From: Emydura subglobosa
Taxonomy: Eukaryota; Chordata; Testudines; Chelidae
Length of the DNA stretch: 64,000 nt
Assembly (NCBI GenBank): GCA_007922225.1
Contig: ML679956.1
Span: 20,090,689 to 20,154,688, forward strand
Reading direction: 5' to 3'
Each line of letters opens with the position of its first letter. Position 1 is the stretch's first letter. A model generated the notes under the pieces. It searched no databases and was not told where the DNA came from. It saw only the letters and a program-made list of their open reading frames with translations. Positions 1-12,166 of this stretch are shown piece after piece. The position numbers and the translations under genes were made by a program.

Positions 1-3000
1 CCTCTGGAGGCTGTTGGGAAGGAATCGTGGTGGAGTTAGTGAAAAAATTTCTTTCTTTCACTTTCCTATAGGAAGGAGAGGTATAGATATCAGATCTTTA
101 TTGTCAGCAGCAGACTGGGAGCCATGCAGACTATTCAGAAACTAGTATCAACCTGTTGCTATTTAGTAGCATTTTGCTGGCTGAATATGGCCAATGTTCT
201 TGCAATTCAACAAATTGATTTTCACCCAATCCTATTATACAAAGCCACTGACACCTAGAAAATTGCACATACATTATTGTAAATGGCAGAGAACCAAGGA
301 GGACAGTAATGGACACCAGTAATTTTGGCCAAGTGGCTGCAACTTTATTATCCCATGAACAAGATAGTTTTTGAGGCAACCTTTGCTGCTTTGCAGCAGC
401 TGCCCAGTCTGGGCAGATTACAAAGCCTTACCTTTCTCCTGTGTCCCTGTGTGTGCTCTGCATTCGTTTACACGGTCTGGCTGTTGGAGAAAGTTGTTTT
501 CTGTTTATGGCTAAACTCTTGGAACTGAGAGGGAAAAAAACAAAACACAAAAATTAAAAAAAACCCAACAAATCCTACTTTTATCTGCCTGCTATTTGAA
601 ACAGTGAAAAGGGAATTAGGACAAAATTCTTTGTGGGTGTAACATTTTTTCCACACAGCTCTAACTAGTCGCCAGATAATTAGGACATAATTTCTGTGTT
701 TGTGATTAAATAGATATGTCTGGCAGATTTGCAGATTTGTTAGTTAGTGGTTTCAGCAAGAAAAATCATCAACAAAAGAAAGAGCAATTAATAACTATTT
801 TTCAGGAATGATCCTTCTGACTATTAAATTTTGAATCAACAGTTGCTACATAGAAACACCCCGCCCCACATTTCCTTCCTGTTGTTAAGGTGACCCCACT
901 ACAGAGGCCTTGCAGGGACAATAGCTATGTTAGCTCTAGAACAGTAACTTAAAAACACTGACAGGAGCATTGTCAAGTGCTTAGATTCAAAATGTGGACT
1001 TATTTAAAAATAAATGACTAGGCAAGGGAGAGTTTGGGTTAACAAAACTAAGTAAGGGGCCAACTTCTGCCATCCATATTGAACATTCTCAGGGAAAGCT
1101 TCCAATGTAAGTTTAACATGGCTGAGCCTTGAAAAAAAAATTTTGACCAAAGACTAGAAATATTTTGTAATTTAAAAATAATAAAAAACCCACAAGCTTT
1201 AATTTGAATAATTAAAAACACAAACAAAAATCCTAGTACTAGTGCTTGGGTATCAAAAAGGAAAACTGACTAGGATTGGAATGTAAAATGTTCCCACCTA
1301 GTTTCATTACCAGAGCTCAGAGTTCCATTATGGCTTTCCCACCAGCCTTGAGCAATACACCAGCCTTGGAGTAGACCAGATGGCAGATTCTGACTCTGAA
1401 AGTCAGTCTGCCTTCCAAGTTCCCCCGTGATTCTAGGGAGAAATACCTGGTATCAGATCTACAACTAGTGTGGAGTACTTCCCCATCCCAGCATGCCTCT
1501 GACAGTCAGCTTGTTGGTGTGTGAAGAATGGGAGAGACAATGCTCCACCCATTCTCCATCCCAACCAGTAATGCAGAGGTAGGGATATATTCTACATATG
1601 GAGGCTGTTTTCCTTTCCATGCTGCAACCCACAATCCAGGTAGCCAGCTCAATGGAATAAGGGGGAATCTTACAATATTTTACTTTCTTGCACAGACTCA
1701 AAGGCTTAGCTGCAATCTGTTTCTGTGTGAATTGCAGTCCTGCCCCAACCCCAACCCCACAACATATATGGAAAAAATAAATCAGGTTGTTTTAAATTAG
1801 CAAACTATAATAACATAGCACTAGTAGAACAATAAAGCAGATTTTATAAAATAATTGTTATCTTGAGTAGTGCCCCTTTCAAATAAAAGCATATATTTAG
1901 CAAATAAATTATATCTAAAACATGGGATACAATTTGCATGTGTAATTAGTAGCAATCAGTGAACCTGAAAAGATTAGGAAGTTCCATTAAGCATCTAAAT
2001 TCTTGTCTGCTTGTGAGGTATTGCTTCCCTCAAACTTTCCTACAAACAACCCCTCGTCCTCAGGTCCTTCTGAGAGTCAACTATCTCCATCCATCCTTGT
2101 GACCCAGAGAGGTGTCCCCCCTCTCTCCCCTAGCTTCTGCCTTCTAGTGTCAATCAGTCCCCAGTTCCCATCAAGCAGCACTGAAAAATGTATTTGTTTC
2201 TCTCGGCCTTCCTACAACAAACTTCTGGATGCTTCTCTGATGCTTTTGAATGCTTTTTTTGATATCTGTGCATCGGCAGCAATTCCCAAATGAGATCTCT
2301 AGGAAAAAATAATATTGCCAGATATCACTCCAGCATTCTCACTTACGGTTGGCTGCCCTGACTTGATTAGGAGCTGAGTTTATGGAGTCATATTGGGAAA
2401 AGTAATTCTGACTTGCTGTGTCAAAGAGCAATTGGCAGAGAAAGGATTCCGGCATTTGAACCAGCTTTCCTTAATCACCTTGGAGGCCATCCAGAGTGCT
2501 TTGCTTATAGAACTACAAGCACAAATCATAAGGTTCGCAATAGGGCCATGTTCTGTAGTGAGTAGGAGAAGTACAAATCTATACAAAGAGGAAAGGAAAT
2601 ATACAGGCATGCATTTCTTTATCAGTAGGAAAATAGAAAATCTGTGGAGAATATTTATCCTCTTGCCACATCCCTCCCTTCCAAAAAAAACCCAACCAGC
2701 TACCCACCAAAAACCCACTGTTTGCAAAAGTTATTTGCTGCAAACTTGTTAAACCTAATGGGAGGACATTAGTTCCACCAGAAATCCAAGCCCCCTTTGA
2801 GTCAGCATCCTTACCACAGGGTGGATAAACCCAAATCCTTGAGAAATTAGTTGTTCTAGTCTAGGGGGCATTAAAGCAGCTTTTGTATTGTACTTTAAGT
2901 GCTTGTTTCCTGGATGGTTGGCTCCCTGATTTCACATGAAAAGTGTAGCGCTTCTGTGGCAAGTTTACAGCCTGGATATGTTAATGCTGAGAGTCTAGGC

Positions 3001-3170
3001 CATTATCTGTGAAACAAGCAGAAGAACTATATCATGTGAACCAAGTTCTGGTATCATCACCCAGCTATGTAGAAAGTCAGAGGGCCAGAGGTGGGGGAAT
3101 GGCATTGTTGGGGAGAGAGGGACAAAAGCAGAGGAAGGAGAGAGAAGAAACTGAGGCAAAGGACAAGTAG

Positions 3171-4352
3171 AATCATAGAATCATAAAATATTAGAGTTGG
3201 AAGGGACCTCAGGAGGTCATCTAGTCCAACCCCCTGCTCAAAGCAGGACTAACGTCAGCTATATCATCCCAGCCAGGGCTTTGTCAACCCTCAGCTTAAA
3301 AACCTCTAAGGATGGAGATTCCACCACCTCCCTAGGTAACCTATTCCAGTGCTTCACCACTCTCCTAGTGAAAAACTTTTTCCTAATGTCCAACCTAGAC
3401 CTCCCGCCCTGCAACTTGAGACCGTTGCTCCTTGTTCTGTCATCTGCCTAGCCCCATCCTCCCTGGAACCCCCTTTCAAGTAGTTGAAGGCCACTATCAA
3501 ATCCCCCCTCATTCTTCTCTTTTGCAGACTAAACAAGCCCAGTTCCCTCAGTCTCTCCTCATAAGTCCTGTGCTCCAGCCCCCTAATCATTTTTGTTGCC
3601 CTCCGCTGTACTCTCTCCAACTTGTCCACATCCTTTTTGTAGTGGGGGGCCCAAAACTGGACACAATATTCTAAATGTGGCCTCACCAATGCCGAATAGA
3701 GGGGAATAATTACTTCCCGTGACCTGCTGGCAATGCCCCTCCTAATGCAGCCCAATATGCTATTAGCCTTCTTGGCAACCAGGGCACACTGCTGACTCAT
3801 ATCCAGCTTTTTATCCACTGTTACCCCCAGGTCCTTTTCTGCAGAGCTGCTGCCCAGCTCGTCGGTCCCCAGTCTATAGCTGTGCATGGGATTCTTCCTT
3901 CCTAAGTGGAGGACTCTGCACTTTTCTTTGTTGAACCTCATTAGATTTCTTTTGGCCCAATCCTCCAGTTTGTTTAGGTCACTCTGTATCCTATCCCTAC
4001 CTTGCAGGGTATCTATCACTCCCCCCAGCTTAGTGTTGTCTGCAAACTTGCTGAGGGTGCAATCTACCCCATCCTCCAGATCATTAATAAAGATGTTGAA
4101 CAAAACCGGCCCCAGGACCGACCCCTGGGGAACTCCGCTTGTGACCGGTTGCCAGCTAGACATGGAGCCATTGATCACTACTCGTTGAGCCCTATGCTCT
4201 AGCCAGTTCTCTGTCCATTTTATAGTCCATTCATCCAACCCGTACTTCTTTAACTTGCTGATAAGAATACTGTGAGAGACCGTATCAAAAGCTTTGCTAA
4301 AGTCAAGGTATATCACATCCATCGCCTTCCCTACATCCACAGAGTCCATAGA
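3171..4352 (-). mobile_element. CR1 LINE, 5'-truncated, with RT fragment (dead)
   Basis: This is a minus-strand CR1 non-LTR retrotransposon copy. Its 3' end is at about 3171, where the family's 8-bp tail repeat is seen in reverse as AATCATAG. A 331-residue open frame (4349 down to 3354) encodes the C-terminal half of the reverse transcriptase. It contains the region around [11 protein letters not shown], the motif [13 protein letters not shown], and a catalytic box reading FADN where an intact family member would read FADD. The second catalytic aspartate is therefore replaced, and the copy is inactive. The C-terminal thumb region ([20 protein letters not shown]) follows. The endonuclease domain and ORF1 are missing, as expected for 5' truncation. 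The frame is otherwise nearly clean, so this is one of the younger repeats in the window. No clear target-site duplication was seen. Confidence 0.95.
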
Positions 4353-7183
4353 GACAATAGATCAAGGTCCATCACTTTGAAGAAACAGTTCATATCCCAG
4401 AAACTAACCGGAAGGTCAGTAATTCCCAGATAATGTCACAGAACCTGTGGCCATATATGAGGCATGCAAAGCTACAGATAAACCATCTAAACTACTTGAG
4501 AATCTGAGAGTCTCACTGAAGTTTGAGTATTAGTAGAAAGTCAGATAAGCTATGCTTGCTAAACCACTGCCTGTGATCAGTTCCTGTTGGCACATGAAAT
4601 TAATTTCTCAAATACGCCTGTGGATTATAATGTGTTACAAAAATTGATATTAATGTTTATTTTGGTATTCCAGGTCCAACTTTATTTAAAATGTTGCTGA
4701 TTAAAGGATAGCAGTTACTTAACTCAAAAAGACAAGAGATTTCAGGGAACAGATATATTTACTGTGGTAAGATCAGTGAGAGTCAGACTGTATGATGCTA
4801 AGAATGGAACAAATAAATAGGGGGAGACAGTCATTACTGAAGTGAGATTACAATTTAATTTTAATCAGAACATTACAAGAAACAGTAGGATAGAAGTGGA
4901 ATGGAGAAGCAGGGTAATGATTATTAGATCACATGATCATGCAGGGTAGCCAATTCACAACTTGATGGTTAAATCATCAAAGTTTTTTTATTGCTTTTTT
5001 AAAATAGATAACTTATCTCCCAAATGCTGTTTAACATAACCATTGTTAGGTCTGATTTCTTGAAAGATGTCTGAACAGAAACAAGTCTTGAGAGTTTTGA
5101 ATGAAAGATTAGGTCAGGAAGGGCAATCTACACATAAAAGGAAGCATGGAAGAAAGCATGGAGATGTTTGTGGGAGAACAGACAGGCATTCAAGGCTGAT
5201 TTCATTGGCAGAGTCATGGGTGTGATGGGATAAAAGACAAAAAAGCAGGTAAGGAGGAAGGACAGGGATCTTTTAAAGGATAGAATCAGTTAGTAGGAAA
5301 TAAGTTTCTAATTCTCAGGAATATTCAGGCAGTGCAAACTTTTCTTGTTTGTATACTCTGAGTATAAGTCTCAGCCTTTCAGGAAAAGGTATGTGGGAAG
5401 AGAGAAAAGAGTGCATCCGTTCTGTTCTTGTAATCTGACATAAGATTATAGGGTGAGCATGAAGAGGTTCCCATTTCTAGTCCCATTTGGGACTAAAGGT
5501 ACGTTTTCATTTGAGGTGGCAGGTATGATTCCCATTTTGCCTAGTCGTGCCTAGGCCACAGTTCACAAAGTCTCACCATCAATGAAATGTGGTAGTATCA
5601 CCCAAAGTAGACCCTGTGCTCTAGTAATGGACGTCAAATGGCACAAGCAAATCAATCTTCTTTTTTCCTCTCTGTACCACCCAGGAATGGACTCCTAAAT
5701 TGTCAAGCTCTTACTGGCCACTTGCTTTCTCCATGTAGCTGTCACTCACCTGCTCTGTGTTCTGTACTATATTCTGAAACTTGGACTTTTCCAACATGAT
5801 GATTCAGTGTGAAAAGATTGTAATGCACACATTAGATCAAAGCATGACATCATCACGTGCTACAGGATGTTGTCATTGCAGTCCTTGATAGGATTTGAAC
5901 AGAGGCCCCAGCTGGGATCTGAGCTCCATTGTGCTGGGCATGGTGCAAGCACATGTCATCTTTGGATTTTGTTCATCAAAGTCTAATAGGGCTGGTGCAA
6001 GCTAATAGTTTCCTCAAAAGCTGTTTGCAGTGCTATTATGGGGTTGGTCCCCCACAGTATCCTTTAGGAGTACAACGGGTTTCTGAACTCACCCAGCCTT
6101 TGATCGCCAATCTTCAGGCTGCCAGAAGCAAGGATCTGGTTGTAGGAGAATCAGCCCTCCGACTAAGTTCATAGGAGTCTACCCTTTCATAGAAGGACTC
6201 TCTTCTTTCAGAGAACTCCAGTAGACCAGGACTCAGTTCAGCGTCCACAGGCGAGTGTGTCTAGTAATAGTTCCAAGGAAATAGTTTGGCACTGGGGTCT
6301 CCTTTTTCTCAAAGGGGGCCACAACAGACAGTGGTCTCCTGAACAATTCTTGCCTTCAGCCAGCCCCTCTGTAGGAGCTAAGGGCTGAAGTTCTGCTCTC
6401 CTCTCCTCCAAGTCTGCTGCCAGCAGAACTGGGCTTCTCCCTTTACATCTTCTATCCAGCCCTGACATGCCTTGCTGTTGTGGCTGGGTTGGGTTGCTTG
6501 AGTCCAGAGCAGTTCATTAACTCTCACCTGGCCGGTGTGGGATTTATACAACCCGTCAAAGAGCCCTACCATCTTTTGTTATTGTTTTTATGATCTGGAC
6601 ACCTTTCCACCAGGAACTGGCATAAGATCACAACCAATTTAATATCAACTATTGAATAGACATCACATAATACAAAGTTTCATTGCTAAGCTGGTCTAGA
6701 TTCATGCTCGAAAAGGTGAAAGACACTGTCTCCCTACTATTACAATTCCCCATAATCATTAATTACCCACAGACAAAGCACCAATCCTGCATTTATGAAA
6801 TACCTCATGTGTTGCCTGATGAGAAATAAGTGAACCATAGGGACATTAGCTCAGAACAGATTTAATTTCTTAAGATAAATATAAAAATTACACAATCTGT
6901 TTGAGTATTGGATATATCATGGCTAGGGGTTGGATAGCTCAGATGATGACTTTGTTTGTATAGCCCTGTAACAAAGTGCCCCAAAGATAAAGATTACCAC
7001 TTGCTTAAATGAATGGCTCAAAAGTTATTGTACAGCTATTTTTAAATTTAAAAAATACAGTTATCAAATGGTTATTGTCAAAAGAGGAAGAATCATAACA
7101 ACTTTAACCTGTAGGTTTCTGGAAGTTGATTTCATCATTGGTGCTGAAATCTCACAAACAGTTTTTGTGAGATTTTGGGCCTG
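4353..7183. other. Intronic sequence without a recognised gene
   Basis: Apart from the short repeat fragment at 5902-5956, I see nothing I can name here. Open frames are short and lack recognisable domains. Confidence 0.6.
5902..5956 (+). repeat. Fragment of an old interspersed repeat (GGCCCCATTGTGCTAGG family)
   Basis: The stretch reads like the core of the longer copy at 42790-42930, where the wording 'cattgtgctaggcactatac' occurs. Here it is 'cattgtgctgggcatggtgc'. It is short and diverged; only the shared core supports the link. The element class is not known to me. Confidence 0.4.
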
Positions 7184-7445
7184 AATCATAGAAATGTAGG
7201 ACTGGAAGGAAGCTTGATAGTCATCTAGTTCTGTCCCCTATACTGAGGCAGGACAATGTATTCTCTAGATCATCCCTGACAGTGTTTGTCTACCTGTTCT
7301 TAACCTCCAGTGGCAGAGGTTTCCTAAACTCCCTAGGTAATTTGTTCCAGTGCTTTTAACTTCCTTTACAGTTAGGAAGTTTTTCCTGATGTCTAACTTA
7401 AATCTCCCTTGCTGCAATTTAAATAATAGATTTCTTAGAAGACCA
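7184..7445 (-). mobile_element. Old CR1 LINE 3' fragment
   Basis: Read on the minus strand, this is a diverged CR1 tail. The phrases 'aatcatagaa', 'ggactggaagga', 'tcatctagtt', 'ccctaggtaa', 'ttccagtgctt' and 'ttttcctgatgtctaac' line up in order with the CR1 at 3171-3420. It is much more diverged than that copy, with several indels, so it is older or from another subfamily. No usable reading frame remains. Confidence 0.8.
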
Positions 7446-8090
7446 GCCAATCTCATAAGATTCCCTACATCCATGGATAGTGGAAACTTTGCAAGATCAG
7501 CTGTTGTAGCAGAATTTCCCCCAGAAAGATGATTTTCATGAAAGTTTGGCCATTGCTGAAATAGAACCATAAAATAGGCTACCTATTTGATCTAACCAGG
7601 CACCAAAACCATCACTCAAACTATGTCCCCCAGTATCAGCATGCACAGAGATTCCTTTGCTCAAAGTTACCAACATGTGCATTGGGAAGAGGCACTCATC
7701 TGCCTTTGCATCAGCAGTCTCTGCCCTTTTCCTGGATTACGCAGAGGGTTGGATTAGGTTCCGCATTGAGGAAGAAGATGTACTGTAGGCAGCACAAAGG
7801 GTGGGTATGGATGTGAGTGGGCATGAAGATTGTTTAAGAAAGGTAATAAAGCCTATTTTGCTTTTCCCGCAAAGCCCCCTCCATAGTGGTGATCCTGCCT
7901 TTGAGAGGGCTCAAAGAGCAGCCGTGACCAGAGAGATTCCCCGGAAGCATGTCTCCATTGGAGCCAAGATTCCAAGGAGGATTGTCAGGGGGTTTGGAGA
8001 GACAGTTGATAGAAGGCAAGACCAGGGGAAAAGCTAGAGCATAGCTAGTGGAGTCATGATTATATGATTCAACTGGCATGAGAGGAGTGT

Positions 8091-8475
8091 AAGTATGGCT
8101 GTTGCTAATACAGCAATGTATTAAAAAATGTTTAAGCAAAAAACAAAAAAGCAACGGTCAGGGTTTACAGTAATACAATATCCAGGGATGGTATGCAGTG
8201 GGAGGATTGGGGGGTGATCGGGGATCAGGGGGTGGCAGCAGCACGATGAGCTGTGGCCCTGTAGGAGAGGCTGGAAGTGCGGGACTTGAGGGTTGCAGGG
8301 GGGTATGTGGGGAGAGGGGGACGCTATCCAGCATGGGGGGTGGGTCCCAGGGAGGCATTTGCCAAGGAAGGCAGGTGAGTCCATGTGCGGGAGTGGGAGT
8401 GGAGGTCTGGGGAGGACAATGGTGGGGTGGGCTGCAGTGGAAGTATGGCTGTTGCTAATACAGCAATGTATTAAA
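8091..8475. repeat. 35-bp direct repeats flanking a G-rich block
   Basis: The identical 35-bp sequence starting AAGTATGGCTGTTGCTAATA occurs at 8091-8125 and 8441-8475. Between them are 315 bp, strongly G-rich on the plus strand from about 8190, with many runs of four to six G. The interval does not resemble any other repeat in the window. The repeats could be a long target-site duplication or the product of a local duplication. Confidence 0.75.
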
Positions 8476-9295
8476 TACTACACTGCAGTCCATATCCTGA
8501 AGGGGTTGGGGACAGGTAGGGTATCATTCTTCTCTGGCCCCTATTGAAGTTCTTTGTGTAAAGCCCATTTACTCAGGCTTTGTGCTGAGGATCTAGATTT
8601 GACCTAGAGAAGTGTTCTCTAAAGGAGGGATAAAATGGTTAAAAATAGATTTATTTAAATGGCTGAGAAATAATCTTCAGATACTTGAAGGATGATCTGG
8701 AATTTACCCTGGCTTTTACAGAAATTGCCTCATATAAAAGACTGATTTCTGGAACCCAGAGCAATGTTGAAGATTTTCATAATATTTGGGAATCCTGCCA
8801 TGATGCAAAGCCAGCTCAGCACCCCATTGCATAGAGTTGTTTATACATCCCCATTAATATTTTACTTAGTCCTCCCTTTCTTTTTTTCTTTTCTCCAGAT
8901 TCTTATTTTATTTTATTTTATTTACAATTACATTATTTTTACTCTGCCATTTTTTAAAGTAAAAATATAAATTAGCATGTTGATAGGTAAACATGTTCAG
9001 TGTTTACTTCTTCATCTTTCTTCACTGAAGTGAGATATGAATGAATAGTAGCCAAAGAAATGCTTTTCAACATTGCTCATTACATTTTTCTTTCCTCCTT
9101 TTTTATTTTCAGTAAAAAGCAGCAATAATAATATAAAAAAGAAAGAGAGAAATGTACTGTCATCAAATAAAAAATGTTTGCTATAATGTGAGCTAGGGAT
9201 TGGCACTGTACAGATTCTGTTTAATACCATAAGTGGCACAGGCAGCCTTCCAGTGGAACAGAAAAGCTTTTATTTCTCTTTTTTTCTCATTACAG

Positions 9296-9406
9296 ATGGA
9301 CCCAATTCAGAAAGCTGTAATAAATCATACATTTGGAGTTCCTCTTCCTCATCGAAGAAAACAAATCATATCATGCAACATTTGCCAGCTGAGATTTAAT
9401 TCTGAT
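9296..9406 (+). CDS. ZNF385D: ZNF385D internal coding exon, first half of zinc finger 1
   Basis: This exon codes 37 residues beginning [20 protein letters not shown] and ending NSD, which I recognise as ZNF385D, a nuclear U1/matrin-type zinc-finger protein that is thought to bind nucleic acid. A polypyrimidine tract and TACAG acceptor end at 9295, and a consensus GTAAGT donor starts at 9407. The exon is 111 bp, phase 0 at both ends. Cys27 (9374-9376) and Cys30 (9383-9385) are the metal-binding Cys pair; the partner histidines are in the exon at 47385. The exon opens exactly on an ATG that is an internal Met in the long human isoform as I recall it, so it could also start translation in a shorter isoform. 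The paralogues ZNF385A/B/C are less likely on the exact wording. Confidence 0.93.
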
Positions 9407-10770
9407 GTAAGTTGACCATTTTGTATTAGTTTAAAATGTGTTTTAGTCTACTCTGGATGTGCAATGAGAGAGTCTTCTTTGTGTGTATTAATTTGAACTT
9501 AAATGAAACATAATTGTGGATCCATAGTAGATGAGGATGATGTAGGATACTGTGCACAGAGGCAATTATTGGTACTTTATACACAGTGGGCCAGATTCTC
9601 CCCTCAGTTCCATTCCTGCAAGTTTACAAATTTCAGTGGTGCTGCAAAGGGTATACGTGAGGGCAGGACTGATTCATCATCTTTAATGGGTGCAATCTAG
9701 TTTCTATTTCCTAGTGGCTCCACAGTCCTAGATATTTTGGCTGCACTATTTTTTCCTGTAAATACCAGACGCAGTACAGATTTGTCCATGTGGCTTGGCT
9801 GCACCTCTTCTGCCCTTGCTCCAAAATCTGTACCTCCAATAGCATAAGCAGTTGTGGCAGTTCGGTGCACCTGTCTTATCCATTGCAATCCTAGCTTTTA
9901 AAAGGTTCTTTTCACCATTTGTCCCCACCTCATCCCCAGCCAAATGATGCAATCTGAAGGTTAAGAGGTGCACTCCAACTGTAAGGAGACCCTCTTGGGA
10001 ACCACTGAAAGGGAGTTTTGCAACAACTGCTCCCAGCCTTCAAACCCTTGCGCAGTAAGGGGAAGATGCTCAGAGCCTGAATGGATTAATGGAACCTCCA
10101 TATCCTTGCATTCCAGCCAAAATACCTCTTCATACACCTCCACCATGGCAGGCCAGTCATCTTCAGAACTTGGGACATGACAGATTTGACCGATCCTTAC
10201 CCATTTTTCAGGGATAAATCAAAATATCCCTCAACCCTTTCCCCTGGTTCAACCCACCTTCAAAATAAAAAGTTCTAGGTTCCCATCCCACATTCATAAG
10301 TGGGTAATAATTGGCAAGGAATCTGCCATGCTTTCAGACTGTTCTTCTTCCCAAGAGGAAGATCTGGGCTCTTTCTGTAGGTGTGCCCAGGGCCCAACCA
10401 TAATTTTTTCGGGCTCAGTACAAACTTGTAACACGTGCCCCTTCCCACACACATACCACAATCCCTTTCCCCATACATACAATCTCATCAGCCATGAAAA
10501 AAGTTTGAATTCTGAAATTTCTGTTGCATATTGTACATTTCTGAAAAATGCCCTCCCTTGCTATTTTTGTTTAACATAACACCCAGCCTGACAGTCCTAC
10601 ACGTTTACTGACTATTTTGTAACTTTTTGGTCATTATAAAGGTATCGTATCCTGTCAATGTCTTGATGTTTTTTATTCTAATGGACAAATGTGACTGCAA
10701 ACATTTTCTAATTAGGCCAATTAACTTTAAAGCTTTATTTTTCTGGCCTTTTTCATTGCAAAATCATGAA

Positions 10771-11754
10771 TTAGTTCCCCAGAGCTATAATCTCAAGAGT
10801 TCCAAGAAAGTTACCATTGTGAGGGTCACCTATCAGATTACTATCTCCTTGGAATGCTAAACCTCGTGAAGCAAGAAATAAGGTAACATCCAACAATCTT
10901 TCCAATATTTCTTTCCATCTTCTAGCTTCTGTTAATATTTGTTTTTGAATCTCACTGTCCACTCCATGTCCACCTGACAGTGACTGCTGTAATTGCTTCC
11001 ACTGGCAGTAGCAATTTTTATGTTCTATGCTCTTTTCATGTTCAGGAAGTTTAGTATATAGTTTACACCATTTTTTCACAATTACTGAATACTCTTCATT
11101 TTTTGCCAGCATACTGTGTTGTTTAAGCCTCCCTTCAGGAAACAGCTGACATGGAAAACAATACAGTGCTTGGTTGGTAGCCAGTCTCTTGGTATCTTTT
11201 CTCTCTCGTTGAAAGTCTTACATTTGAGAAGAAATTCAGGAAAATTATGCCCATCAACATCTTTTGGCATTGACTTTGCTCGCTTCTGCATTTCTTCAAA
11301 AGTCAGGACACCAGATAGATTCTATATCCGTCAAAAAATCGTTCTATTATGTTTTCAGGCCACAAGCCTGGATCTTTGAAAAGAAAAGAATCAGATAAAG
11401 TAGCACTACTCTCTCCTGCTTCTTGTAAACCTTCTGAATGTGGTGGTGCTAATGGTGATAATATCTACTGACTATCTTCAAGCATTAGATTAGAGTCACA
11501 TGATGCATGTTCTGACAGCTTTTTTATCATCAATTGCCAGTGCCACAGACACAGTCCCTATATTGACATCATTTTCATCTTGATTTTGTTCATCTGCTTC
11601 CCTAGTTAGTATATTGCCTGACTGCAGAGAGGCCTTGTCTGATTTGAAAAACTGGAGGATAGATTGGTGTCCTTTTACCTTCTTTTAGTTCCCTTTCTTT
11701 TACCTCCTTACATTTCTGGCTGCCTGAATTGTATTTATAGCCAACACCAGACAT
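10771..11754 (-). pseudogene. Decayed hAT-superfamily transposase, N-terminal part
   Basis: On the minus strand, pieces of one protein lie in order but in different frames. First comes a Lys/Glu-rich start containing SGSQKCKEVKERELKEGKR (start codon near 11754). Next is DPGLWPENI (11341-11380), followed by an in-frame stop. Then comes a TTF-type zinc-finger-like segment, RDWLPTKHCIVFHVSCF (within 11082-11291), and finally a segment ending LGDPHNGNFLGT-like (written here IGDPHNGNFLGTLEI, within 10771-11112). This order is that of hAT transposases related to the ZMYM/TTF-DUF4371 group. The RNase-H-like catalytic core and the C-terminal dimerisation region are absent, so the copy is 3'-truncated and broken by at least two frameshifts. 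Terminal inverted repeats were not found. Confidence 0.8.
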
Positions 11755-12166
11755 GGCAGTATGGAGTGTGTGTGTGACTGTGAATGAATTAGACACTTAC
11801 TCACATATATTTTTGATCTGCAAATCCTACCAGAAGAAGCAGCAGCATTGGTTCCCACTGTCTTATGGTGCTTTGCTTTGCCCCTCCCACTAGCTGTCCC
11901 TCCCTCCTGCCTATTCACAAGGAACTCTGGGACTGGTAGTTCTTGATCTTGGTATGATAGACCATGTCACAGAGAGGAGCACAAATCTCTCTGTCTCTCA
12001 GTCTCAAACTACAAATCCTAGTGTAACTCCACAAGCACACCCCTCTGTTCTAGAGAAGGGCCTGGGCTGGGTTGGCAGAATGTTCAGAATGTTGCTTGAG
12101 ACTGCTCTAACACTGCTTCTGATTGGCTCCTGCAAATCTCACAAGATCTGGACAATAGATACATAG

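Larger units (their letters stand above)
1..9295 (+). other. ZNF385D: ZNF385D intron upstream of the first exon in the window
   Basis: This is noncoding sequence preceding the acceptor at 9294-9295, and it runs off the left edge. In the human protein as I remember it, about 55 residues precede the Met that opens the next exon; I found no match to them here, so the earlier exons lie outside the window. The stretch 1-3170 holds only short chance open frames and AT-rich sequence. The rest holds a CR1 (3171-4352), an older CR1 tail (7184-7445), a small conserved-looking repeat (5902-5956) and a G-rich block (8126-8440), each listed separately. Assignment as an intron rests on the exon found at its 3' end. 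Confidence 0.8.

Noticed and set aside
6925..6965. tRNA A-box-like 'ggatagctcagatgatgact'
   Set aside because: There is no B box at tRNA spacing and no cloverleaf.
8121..8547. Several overlapping Gly- or Pro-rich frames in the G-rich block
   Set aside because: They are products of base composition, being open on both strands over the same G runs.
10389..12075. Possible hAT terminal inverted repeats (CAGGGCCCAACC on the left, GGGCCTGGGC on the right)
   Set aside because: The two ends do not match as inverted repeats and no 8-bp duplication was found.
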